Part shown: piece by piece, positions 16,385-23,628 of the stretch
Layout: every line of letters starts with the position of its first letter
Position numbering within the stretch: the first letter of the stretch is position 1
Origin: Modestobacter lapidis
Lineage (GTDB): Bacteria > Actinomycetota > Actinomycetes > Mycobacteriales > Geodermatophilaceae
Assembly: GCA_019779905.1 (NCBI GenBank)
Contig: JABAKE010000027.1
Coordinates: 1-39,283, forward strand
Direction of reading: 5' to 3'
Length of the DNA: 39,283 nt
The notes under the pieces: generated by a model
Told to the model about the DNA's origin: nothing
Database searches by the model: none
The model's input: only the letters and a program-made list of their open reading frames with translations
Program-made: the position numbers and the translations under genes

Positions 16385-16448
16385 ACCATAGGCGTCGGGG
16401 CGTCGGGTAGGCCAGCCGTAGGGCGCACACCGATGTCCGCGGAGCGCA
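16385..16448 (-). promoter_or_regulatory. variant AraC-type operator/promoter between araC 1 and the AceE-like gene
   Basis: GCCAGCCGTAGGGCGCA (16411-16427) and GATGTCCGCGGAGCGCA (16432-16448) are 21 bases apart. Each matches the TCCATCCGCCCAGCGCA half-site at 11 of 17 positions, strongest in CCG and the GCGCA end. On the minus strand TATGGT (plus bases 16385-16390) lies 21 bases from the proximal half-site, one base more than at the other promoters. It would serve araC 1. The same site is about 85 bases upstream of the divergent AceE-like start, so it could control both. Confidence 0.5.
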
Positions 16449-16532
16449 GTCCCGGCGGGTGCTGCGGTCGCGGGATGTCCGGCTGCGCCGCGCGGATTGT
16501 GCACGCCGACCGCGCGTGGTCATGCTGCCTGC

Positions 16533-18854
16533 ATGACGCTCCTGGAGGTCCCGCAGCAGGCACACGGCGACGATGCGGCGCTCCGCGCCGTCGAGCAACG
16601 GGTGCTGTGGCTGGCCACCGCCATCGTCGACCACGCCAACCGGGTGCGGCCGAACCCCGGCGGGCTCAAGGTCGGCGGCCACCAGGCCTCCAGCGCGTCG
16701 ATGGTGACGCTGATGACCGCGCTGTGGCTGGAGCAGCTGGGCCCGGAGGACCGGGTGTCGGTCAAACCGCACGCCTCACCGGTCCTGCACGCCCTGGAGT
16801 ACCTGCTGGGCCAGCTCGACCGGGGGTACCTGACCACCCTGCGCGAGTTCGGCGGCCTGCAGAGCTACCCCAGCCGGCTCAAGGACCCGGTCCCGGCCGA
16901 CTACTCCACCGGCTCGGTGGGCATCGGCGCCACCGCGCCGATCTGGGGTGCCATCGCCCGCCGCTACGTCAATACCCAGTTCGGCACCGGCGGGGCCGGC
17001 CGGCAGTGGTCGCTCGTCGGGGACGCCGAGCTGGACGAGGGGGCGGTGTGGGAGGCCGTGCTCGACCCGATGGTCGCGGAGCTCGGCGAGGTGGTGTGGG
17101 TCGTCGACCTCAACCGGCAGTCGCTGGACCGGGTGGTCCCGACCATGGGCGCGACCCGGCTGCAGGGCATGTTCGCCGCCGCCGGCTGGCAGGTGCTCAC
17201 CGTCAAGTACGGCGCGCTGCTGGAGGAGCTGTTCAGCCGCCCCGGCGGCGCGGAGCTGCGCCGCCGGATCGACGAGATGACCAACGCGGAGTACCAGCGC
17301 ATGCTGCGCCGCAGCCCCGACGAGCTGCGGGCGCAGCTGTCCGGCACCGGCCCGGCCGCCGAGGCGATCGGCGCCCTGATCGCCGACGTCGCCGACGCCG
17401 ACCTGGTGACGGCGGTGCGCAACCTGGGGGGCCACGACCTGGCCGCGCTGCGCGCCGCGTTCGCCCAGATCGACGACACCCGGCCCACCGTCGTCCTCGC
17501 CTACACGCTCAAGGGCTATGGCCTGGCCACCGAGGGACACCCGCAGAACCACTCCGCGCTGCTGACCGAGCCCCAGCTCGGTGAGCTCGCCGCCCGGGTC
17601 GGCGTCGACCTGGACGATCCGTGGGCAACCTTCGAGCCGGGCAGCGCTCCGGCGGAGCTGTTGGCCGCCGCGGCTGCCCGGCTGCGACGTGCGGAGCACG
17701 AGGGCGCACCGCCGCCCGCCGTCCCGGGCGACCTGGGCCGCACCCCGTCGGGGACGGCGACGACCCAGGCCGCGCTGGGTCGCACTCTGCTCGACCTGAA
17801 CCGGGCGGCACCGGAGGCCGGGGCGCGGGTGGTGACCATCAGCCCGGACGTCAGCTCGAGCACCAATCTGGGCGGCTGGGTGAACAAGGTGGGGGTCTGG
17901 TCGGCCGAGGACCGGCGGAACTGGTTCTCCGACGACCCCGAGACGATCCTGCACTGGCGCGAGCGACCCAGCGGCCAGCACGTCGAGCTGGGCATCGCCG
18001 AGACCAACCTGGTGGGGCTCATGGGGGAGCTGGGCTCCACGTGGAACCGCTGGGCCCAGCCGCTGCTGCCGATCGGCGTCATGTACGACCCCTTCGTCGC
18101 GCGGGCGCTCGAGCCGTGGTCGTTCGGCGTCTACGCCGGCGGGCAGTCGATCCTGGTCGGGACGCCGTCCGGGGTGACGTTGGCGCCGGAGGGCGGGGCG
18201 CACCAGTCGATCACCACCCCCTCGATCGGGCTGGAGCAGCCCGGCGTCACCACCTACGAGCCGGCGTTCGCGCTGGACACCGAGTGGTGCCTGCTGGCCT
18301 CGCTCGGCCGGCTGGGCCGGCCGGACGGCGGCTCGGCCTACCTGCGGCTGTCCACCCGGCCGATCGACCAGGCCCTGGCCGCGGTGCCGGCCGACCCGGC
18401 GGCCCGGGAGCGGCGCCGGCGGCAGGTGGTGGGTGGCGCCTACGCGCTGCGCCGGGCCGACCGGCCGGCGGTCACGCTCGTGGCGATGGGTGCCGTCGTG
18501 CCCGAGGCGCTGGTGGCCGCCGACCGGCTCACCGCGCAGGGCTTCCCGGCCGACGTGGTCTGCGTGACCAGCCCGGGTCTGCTGTTCCGCGCCCTGCAGG
18601 CGCGCCGCGGGCTGGACGACGCGGACACCGCCGTCCTCGATGCGGTCTTCCCGGCCGACCGGGCCACCCCCATGGTCACCGTGCTCGACGGGCACCCGCA
18701 CACCCTGGCGTTCCTCGCCGGACTGCACCGGGTCCGCGGTGCGCACCTCGGAGTGACCCGGTTCGGGCAGAGCGGCGACCTGGACAGCGTCTACCGGCAC
18801 CACGGCCTCGACACGGACACGATCGTGGGAACGGCGCTGGACCTCGTCGACTGA
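16533..18854 (+). CDS. thiamine-diphosphate-dependent 2-oxoacid dehydrogenase E1 / transketolase-like protein (AceE-like)
   Basis: This 773-residue protein resembles homodimeric pyruvate dehydrogenase E1 (AceE), though AceE is usually near 900 residues. Seen are the N-terminal PGGLKVGGHQASSASMVTL, the PHASPVLHALEYLLG block, the TPP/Mg motif GDAELDEG (from residue 163) ending in VVDLNRQSLD, and KGYGLATEGHPQNHSALL. After about residue 410 the pyrimidine-binding and C-terminal transketolase domains follow (ELGIAETNLVGLMGELG). AceE paralogs acting on other 2-oxoacids (for example 2-oxobutanoate) are known. No E2 or E3 gene is present. The ATG at 16533 has no clear Shine-Dalgarno; a weak TTGTGC/CATGCT pair just upstream would make it leaderless. 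It ends at a strong bidirectional hairpin. Confidence 0.82.
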   Translation: MTLLEVPQQAHGDDAALRAVEQRVLWLATAIVDHANRVRPNPGGLKVGGHQASSASMVTLMTALWLEQLGPEDRVSVKPHASPVLHALEYLLGQLDRGYLTTLREFGGLQSYPSRLKDPVPADYSTGSVGIGATAPIWGAIARRYVNTQFGTGGAGRQWSLVGDAELDEGAVWEAVLDPMVAELGEVVWVVDLNRQSLDRVVPTMGATRLQGMFAAAGWQVLTVKYGALLEELFSRPGGAELRRRIDEMTNAEYQRMLRRSPDELRAQLSGTGPAAEAIGALIADVADADLVTAVRNLGGHDLAALRAAFAQIDDTRPTVVLAYTLKGYGLATEGHPQNHSALLTEPQLGELAARVGVDLDDPWATFEPGSAPAELLAAAAARLRRAEHEGAPPPAVPGDLGRTPSGTATTQAALGRTLLDLNRAAPEAGARVVTISPDVSSSTNLGGWVNKVGVWSAEDRRNWFSDDPETILHWRERPSGQHVELGIAETNLVGLMGELGSTWNRWAQPLLPIGVMYDPFVARALEPWSFGVYAGGQSILVGTPSGVTLAPEGGAHQSITTPSIGLEQPGVTTYEPAFALDTEWCLLASLGRLGRPDGGSAYLRLSTRPIDQALAAVPADPAARERRRRQVVGGAYALRRADRPAVTLVAMGAVVPEALVAADRLTAQGFPADVVCVTSPGLLFRALQARRGLDDADTAVLDAVFPADRATPMVTVLDGHPHTLAFLAGLHRVRGAHLGVTRFGQSGDLDSVYRHHGLDTDTIVGTALDLVD

Positions 18855-18885
18855 CTGGCACCCACCGGGCCTCCCCACTCGCAGT

Positions 18886-18923
18886 TCCCAGGGCCCGCCA
18901 CCGACCGGTGGCGGGCCCTGGGA
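18886..18923. terminator. bidirectional hairpin terminator
   Basis: There is a perfect 17-bp stem (TCCCAGGGCCCGCCACC at 18886-18902; right arm 18907-18923) with the four-base loop GACC. It lies between the convergent ends of the AceE-like gene (18854) and LLM monooxygenase 2 (18947) and can serve both. Confidence 0.88.
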
Positions 18924-18946
18924 CCGTGTGCTCGGTGCCGCAGGCG

Positions 18947-20086
18947 TCAGTGACGCAGGCCGTGCTTCCGCATGAGCGGCATGACCTCGTCGCCGAACTC
19001 GACCAGCTCCTTGGCGTAGTCGTGGAAGCCGAAGATGGCACCGCCCATGCCGGCCTCGCTCAGCTCGGCGAACTGCTCGGCCACCTGCTCGGGGGTGCCC
19101 ACCAGGTTCGGGCCGCCCCAGCCGGCGATGAAGCGCTCCTGGAACTTCTTGATCTGGCTGCCGAAGGACTGCGACTGGATCCCCAGCACGTCCATGATGA
19201 TGTTGGCGCCCGGCCAGTCGCCGGCGTCGATGATCGCCTGCTGCGCGGCCTTGGCCTCCTTCTCGGTCTCCCGGCAGATGACCAGGCAGTAGGTCCAGAC
19301 GTCGATGTTCCGCTCGTACTTGTCGTTGGCGAGCTGCTTGATGCCCTTGACGTAGGCGGGGGTCTCCTCGATGGGCAGCGCGATCAGGTTGATGTCCACG
19401 TTCCTGGCGGAGAAGTCCTGGCCGGCCGGGGAGGCGCCGGCGTTCAGCAGCGCCGGACGGGGGTCCTGCACGGGCTTGGGCCAGGCCTTGGCGCCGTGCG
19501 AGGTGAAGTACTTCCCGTCGACGTCGAAGATGCCCTGCTCGTTCCACAGCTTCATGGCGAAGTCCAGCCACTCCTGGCCGTACGCGTAGCGCTCGTCGTG
19601 TTCGAGCTGCTTGCGGCCGAACAGCTCCATCTCGGGCGTGAACCAGCCCATGACCAGGTTCATCCCGAACCGCCCGCCGCTGATGTGGTCGATGGTGGCG
19701 GCCATCTTGGCCGCGACGATCGGGTGCACGGTCGGCACGTGCGTGGTGGTGAAGATCCCGATGTTCTCCGTCGCCTGGGCGAGCCCCGCGGCCCAGGTGT
19801 AGGTCTCGAAGCAGACCCCGTTGAAGTCGGTGTCGCCGCCGAACCCGGTCCATCGCCCGACCGGGACCATCGCCTCCATGCCGAGCCGATCGGCGGTCCG
19901 GGCGATCTCCAGCTGCTGCTCCCAGGTGACCCGGAAGTCGGTGGGCGCGTCGCTCATGATCACGCCACCGCTGCAGTTGCTGGAGAAGATGCCGAGCTTG
20001 AGCTTCTGGTCGTTGAAGACCGGGTTGTCGGTCGTCGGCTTGTAGTGGCCGAGCAGTCCGTCGGCTTTGTGCATGGGCACGGTCAT
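18947..20086 (-). CDS. LLM-class flavin-dependent monooxygenase 2 (RutA/SfnG-like)
   Basis: This 379-residue paralog of LLM monooxygenase 1 shares exact or near-exact blocks with it: NDQKLKLGIF near the start, ETYTWAAGLAQATENI, ATIDHISGGRFGMNLVMGWF, SARNVDIN, QERFIAGWGG and the C-terminus KHGLRH (AGLRH in copy 1). As a two-component FMNH2/O2 enzyme it needs a reductase such as those at 7654 or 9857. The ATG at 20086 was chosen because AGGAGG lies just upstream and because it gives an N-terminus like that of copy 1; an upstream extension to 20176 has no such signal. The substrate is unknown. Substrate-facing segments differ (RWTGFGGDTDFNG versus RWKGFGGSTNFNG), so the two may act on related or successive compounds. 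Confidence 0.87.
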   Translation of the reverse strand: MTVPMHKADGLLGHYKPTTDNPVFNDQKLKLGIFSSNCSGGVIMSDAPTDFRVTWEQQLEIARTADRLGMEAMVPVGRWTGFGGDTDFNGVCFETYTWAAGLAQATENIGIFTTTHVPTVHPIVAAKMAATIDHISGGRFGMNLVMGWFTPEMELFGRKQLEHDERYAYGQEWLDFAMKLWNEQGIFDVDGKYFTSHGAKAWPKPVQDPRPALLNAGASPAGQDFSARNVDINLIALPIEETPAYVKGIKQLANDKYERNIDVWTYCLVICRETEKEAKAAQQAIIDAGDWPGANIIMDVLGIQSQSFGSQIKKFQERFIAGWGGPNLVGTPEQVAEQFAELSEAGMGGAIFGFHDYAKELVEFGDEVMPLMRKHGLRH

Positions 20087-20160
20087 CAGTGGCCTCCTCG
20101 TCGGGACGCGGCTGCTGCCGCTGTCGACCCGATCGTGGGCGCCGTCACACCGCGGCACGA

Positions 20161-20198
20161 TCCGCTGGACGACCACCGTCGTCCGCTGGGCGAACCGC
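20161..20198 (+). promoter_or_regulatory. reversed AraC-type direct-repeat operator between LLM 2 and araC 2
   Basis: TCCGCTGGACGA (20161-20172) and TCCGCTGGGCGA (20182-20193) are direct repeats exactly 21 bases apart, with 11 of 12 positions identical. Read on this strand they match the reverse complement of the half-site used before LLM 1 (TGCGCTGGGCGG). A third partial match in the same sense, TGCGTTCAGCGGATGGT, lies at 20211-20227. The orientation fits control of the rightward araC 2, but the site is also 75 bases before the divergent LLM 2 start. No clear TAGCGT element is visible on either side. Confidence 0.55.
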
Positions 20199-20243
20199 TT
20201 GCCGGCGGTCTGCGTTCAGCGGATGGTGGGGAGCACTACGGGG

Positions 20244-21293
20244 ATGGACGTGGAGGGGCCGACGTCGTGCACTGCTCCGGTGGGTGATCCAGGACACGTG
20301 TCGACGCGCACATCGCGGCTGGTCCGGACCTCGGACCTGGCCGAGGCGCAGGCGCTGATCACCGACGTCTACATCCCGCACGACCTGCGCTCCCGGGACG
20401 GTCGGCCGCTGGACTTCACGCTGAACTTCCTGCAGTCGCACAAGCTCACCGTCGGCCACCTCAACTACGGCGCCGATGCGGAGCTCCTGGTCCCGGCGAT
20501 GCTGGACTGCTACCACCTCAACCTGACCCTGAGCGGGGCCACCCAGGTCGCCCAGGCGGGTCGGCAGGCGGCTACCTCGGCCGGCCGCCGCGGGGTGCTC
20601 TTCGACCCCCGGTCACCGTTCACCGTCCGCTGGTCGCCCGAGGCGGTCCAGTACGCGATCAAGCTGCCGCGGCAGCAGCTCGAGGAGCACCTGGCCGGCC
20701 TGCTCGGCCGTCCCGTCGCCGGTCCGATCTCCTTCAGCCTCGCGGTCGACCTCACCCGACCGGCCGGTCGCAACCTGCTGTCCGCGGTCCACTTCCTGCG
20801 GGGCGAGCTGGCGCGCCCGGGGGGCCTCGCGACGTCGCCGCTGGCCCGCGACCAGCTCGAGGCGTTCGTCATGACCCAGGTGCTGCTCGCCGTGCCGCAC
20901 GACCACTCCGAGCAGTTGACCAACCCCACGGCGCCGGCGCAGCGGACCCGGGTGGGGCGGGTGGTCGAGCTCATCGACGCCCATCCCGACCAGCCGCTGA
21001 CCCTCACCGACATGACCCGGGTGGCCGGGGTGGGGGCGCGGGCGCTGCAGGCGGGGTTCCGGGAGACCGTGGGGATGGCCCCCCTGGCCTACCTGCGCAA
21101 GGTCCGGCTGGACCGGGTGCGGGCGGAGCTGGCGGGGACAGCGGGCGAACGGTCGGTCACGGACGTCGCGCTGCGCTGGGGGTTCTCCCACCTCGGCCGG
21201 TTCGCGGGGCAGTACCGGAGCCAGTTCGGCGAGTCGCCGTCGGAGACGGTGCGCACCGCGCTGCGCACATCGCGTCCGCTCGTCGCCCGCTGA
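20244..21293 (+). CDS. AraC-family transcriptional regulator 2
   Basis: This protein of about 349 residues has the same plan as AraC regulator 1: an N-terminal AraC-binding-like domain (VYIPHDLRSRDG, LDCYHLNLTLSG, FTVRWSPEAVQYAIKLPRQ) and a C-terminal double HTH (LTDMTRVAGVGARALQAGF and VTDVALRWGFSHLGRFAGQY, with LAYLRKVRLDRVRAEL between). The start is uncertain. ATG at 20244 has GGGGAG ten bases upstream; GTG codons at 20280 and 20298 are alternatives with poorer ribosome sites. It is divergent from LLM monooxygenase 2 and ends at a long hairpin. It probably controls LLM 2 and itself, possibly sharing operators with AraC 1. Confidence 0.9.
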   Translation: MDVEGPTSCTAPVGDPGHVSTRTSRLVRTSDLAEAQALITDVYIPHDLRSRDGRPLDFTLNFLQSHKLTVGHLNYGADAELLVPAMLDCYHLNLTLSGATQVAQAGRQAATSAGRRGVLFDPRSPFTVRWSPEAVQYAIKLPRQQLEEHLAGLLGRPVAGPISFSLAVDLTRPAGRNLLSAVHFLRGELARPGGLATSPLARDQLEAFVMTQVLLAVPHDHSEQLTNPTAPAQRTRVGRVVELIDAHPDQPLTLTDMTRVAGVGARALQAGFRETVGMAPLAYLRKVRLDRVRAELAGTAGERSVTDVALRWGFSHLGRFAGQYRSQFGESPSETVRTALRTSRPLVAR

Positions 21294-21297
21294 AGAA

Positions 21298-21353
21298 GGA
21301 CCCCCTTGCCCCCCGCCACGAGCAAGCTCGCGACGGGGCCCTGCAAGGGGGCC
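21298..21353. terminator. long interrupted hairpin between convergent genes
   Basis: The outer arms CCCCCTTGC (21301-21309) and GCAAGGGGG (21343-21351) are complementary. Inside them CCCCG/CGGGG and CGAGC-AA-GCTCG pair further, making one long imperfect stem. It fills the gap between araC 2 (stop at 21293) and the threonine ammonia-lyase stop (21355). It is likely a two-way terminator. The length and internal structure also suggest a dispersed palindromic element. Confidence 0.72.
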
Positions 21354-21354
21354 G

Positions 21355-22614
21355 TTAGACGAGGAAGCGGTAGGCCGTCGTCCCCGGGGCGAGGTGCTGG
21401 ATCTTCAGCGGGCCGGCCTCGATCCGGGCCATCAGCGGCGCCAGACCGTCGACGCTGCCCAACTCGATGCCGGTGAGCGCCGCGCCGGTCTCCCGGTTGT
21501 CGCGCTTGACGTACTCGAACAGCACGATGTCGTCGTCCGGGCCGAGTACGTCGTCGAGGAACCGACGCAGCGCGCCGGGCTCCTGCGGGAACTCGACCAG
21601 GAAGTAGTGCTTGAGCCCCCGGTGCACCAGCGAGCGCTCGACGACCTCGGCGTACCGGCTGACGTCGTTGTTGCCGCCGGAGAGCAGGCAGACCACCGTC
21701 TGCCCGGGCTCGACCACGACGGAGCCGCCGGTCAGCGCCGCACTGGCCAGCGCGCCGGCCGGCTCGGCGATGACGCCGTCGACCTGGTACAGCTCGAGCA
21801 TCTCGGTGCAGACCTGCCCCTCGGGCACGGTGACCAGCTCGGCGCCCGAGTCCCGGATGAGCGGGAACGTCACGTCGCCGGCCCGGCGGACCGCGGCGCC
21901 GTCGACGAAGGTGTCGATCTCGGCCAGCTCCACCGGGTGCCCGGCGGCCAGGGCCGCGGCCATGTTCGCCGCACCGGCCGGTTCCACGCCGACCAGCCGG
22001 GTGCCCGGCGCGTACTCCCGCAGCCAGGTCGCGCAGCCGGCCAGCAGTCCGCCACCGCCGACCGGTAGGACGACGACGTCCGGGATGCCACCCAGCTGGT
22101 CCAGCAGCTCCACGGCCACGGTGGCCTGCCCGGCGACGGTGGACAGCGCGTCGAAGGCCGGCACCAGCGTCGCGCCGGTCGCCGCCGCGTGGGCGGCCGC
22201 CGCGGCCGCCGCGTCGTCGTAGGTGTCGCCGTGGACGACGAGCTCGACCATGTCCCCGCCGAGCGCCTCGATCCGCTGCCGCTTCTGCCGGGGCGTCGTC
22301 CCGGGCACGAACACCTGCCCGCGGACGCCGAGCACGCGGCAGGCGTACGCCACGCCCTGCCCGTGGTTGCCGGCGCTGGCGGTCACCGCCCCGGCGGCCC
22401 GGCCGGTGGTGTCCAGCCGGCTGATCGTGTTGTAGGCGCCGCGCACCTTGTACGAGCGGCCGACCTGGAGGTCCTCCCGCTTGAACCAGACGGCGGCGCC
22501 GGTCAGCTCCGACAGGCGGGCGTTGCGCTGCAGCGGTGTCCGCTCGGCCACCCCGGTCAGCCGGCGGGCGGCCTGCTCGACCTCGGCGGAGAAGGCGGTG
22601 CGCACGTCGGTCAC
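21355..22614 (-). CDS. ilvA: threonine ammonia-lyase (threonine dehydratase)
   Basis: This 419-residue PLP enzyme deaminates threonine to 2-oxobutanoate. Seen are KREDLQVGRSYKVRGAYNT (PLP lysine in SYKVRGA), the substrate loop TASAGNHGQGVAYA, the glycine-rich phosphate cup LPVGGGGLLAG, and CLLSGGNNDVSRY. A C-terminal ACT-like regulatory domain (about residues 325-419, HYFLVEFPQEPGALRRFL) indicates feedback control, as in biosynthetic IlvA of Corynebacterium type. The GTG at 22614 was chosen for a GAGG eight bases upstream; GTG at 22647 would add 11 residues with a worse site. It follows the SDR gene on the same strand and is likely co-transcribed with it. Confidence 0.9.
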   Translation of the reverse strand: MTDVRTAFSAEVEQAARRLTGVAERTPLQRNARLSELTGAAVWFKREDLQVGRSYKVRGAYNTISRLDTTGRAAGAVTASAGNHGQGVAYACRVLGVRGQVFVPGTTPRQKRQRIEALGGDMVELVVHGDTYDDAAAAAAAHAAATGATLVPAFDALSTVAGQATVAVELLDQLGGIPDVVVLPVGGGGLLAGCATWLREYAPGTRLVGVEPAGAANMAAALAAGHPVELAEIDTFVDGAAVRRAGDVTFPLIRDSGAELVTVPEGQVCTEMLELYQVDGVIAEPAGALASAALTGGSVVVEPGQTVVCLLSGGNNDVSRYAEVVERSLVHRGLKHYFLVEFPQEPGALRRFLDDVLGPDDDIVLFEYVKRDNRETGAALTGIELGSVDGLAPLMARIEAGPLKIQHLAPGTTAYRFLV

Positions 22615-22659
22615 GGCACCATCCTCGCCGACCGCCGGGTCAGGCACCGCCTCGGGGAG

Positions 22660-23619
22660 TCAGATGCCCCAGTACTTCCCGCGGGTGGCCTCCTTCTCCG
22701 GGACCGGGGCGAACACGTTGCCGGTGGTCGCCGGCATGGGGTCCCGCGACATCCCGAAGACCTTCAGCAGCGGGCCGACGAGGGCATCGAACACCGGCGG
22801 GAACAGCCGGAACCCGGCGATGATCACCGGGTTCGTGAACCCGGACTGCTTCAGCCGGCGCGGGTTCGCCACCCGGTCGACGATCGCGCGGGCCACCCGC
22901 TCGGGGGTGTAGACCGGCGGCGGCGGGTGGCCGGTGTTGCCCAGCACGGTGGCCGCCTGGTCGTAGATCGGGGTGGTGGTGCCCCCCGGGGCAACGGCGG
23001 AGACCTGCACGTGCGGCAGCTCCCGCAGCTCCTGCTGCAGCGTCCGGATCATGCCCAGCTGGCCCCACTTGGCGGCCACGTAGGCGCCCATCGTCGGCGC
23101 GGTGATCGAGGCGAGCAGTGAGCTGACCACGATCATCGAGCCGCGCTCCTGGCGCCGAAACACCGGGATGACCGCCTTGACCAGGTTGTTCGTGCCGTGC
23201 AGTGCGGTGTCGACGACCCGCTCGAACACGTCGGGGTCGAGCTCCTCGAGCCGGCCGTAGGCCATCACGGTCGCCGCGTGGACGACGACGTCCAGCCGGC
23301 CGAACGTGCCGGTCGCGGTGTCGACGGCGGCCTGCACACCGGCGCGGTCCAGCACGTCGACCGGGGCCACCTGGACGGCCCGGGCGCCGGCTGCCCGGCA
23401 CTCGGCGGCGGCCGCCTCCAGCGTCGACTCGCTGCGGGCCACCAGCACCAGGGAGGCGCCGCGCTCCGCGAACAGCACCGCCGTCGCCCGGCCGATCCCG
23501 CTCGAGGCCCCGGTGACGAGGACGACCTCGCCGCTGCCGGGTGGGGACGAGGTGCTCGGGGTGGGGCCGGTGCCGGGGGCCGGGGTGGTCGGGGTGGTCG
23601 CCGTCTGCTCAGCCGTCAC
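22660..23619 (-). CDS. short-chain dehydrogenase/reductase (SDR)
   Basis: This 319-residue classical SDR oxidoreductase follows a Pro/Thr-rich N-terminal tail of about 30 residues. Seen are the NAD(P) motif VTGASSGIGRA, an NAG-like HAATVM segment, the catalytic Ser region VVSSLLAS, and the YVAAKWG active-site Tyr-Lys pair. The C-terminal extension (LFPPVFDALVGPLLKVFG) is typical of a subgroup acting on hydrophobic alcohols or ketones; the substrate is unknown. The GTG start at 23619 is 9 bases after the GntR stop, so GntR, SDR and the lyase form one leftward unit. Confidence 0.85.
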   Translation of the reverse strand: MTAEQTATTPTTPAPGTGPTPSTSSPPGSGEVVLVTGASSGIGRATAVLFAERGASLVLVARSESTLEAAAAECRAAGARAVQVAPVDVLDRAGVQAAVDTATGTFGRLDVVVHAATVMAYGRLEELDPDVFERVVDTALHGTNNLVKAVIPVFRRQERGSMIVVSSLLASITAPTMGAYVAAKWGQLGMIRTLQQELRELPHVQVSAVAPGGTTTPIYDQAATVLGNTGHPPPPVYTPERVARAIVDRVANPRRLKQSGFTNPVIIAGFRLFPPVFDALVGPLLKVFGMSRDPMPATTGNVFAPVPEKEATRGKYWGI

Positions 23620-23628
23620 CCCGCTCTG

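Noticed and set aside
16776..19853. A 1025-codon minus-strand frame across the AceE-like and LLM 2 genes
   Set aside because: It runs antisense through one gene and out of frame through another, and crosses a perfect 17-bp terminator; no family motif.
20067..20243. Upstream extension of AraC 2 to 20067
   Set aside because: It would overlap the LLM 2 ribosome site and start and has no similarity to the AraC 1 N-terminus.
22614..22647. GTG at 22647 as the threonine ammonia-lyase start
   Set aside because: The ribosome site is too close and the added residues are not part of the family N-terminus; 22614 is better placed.
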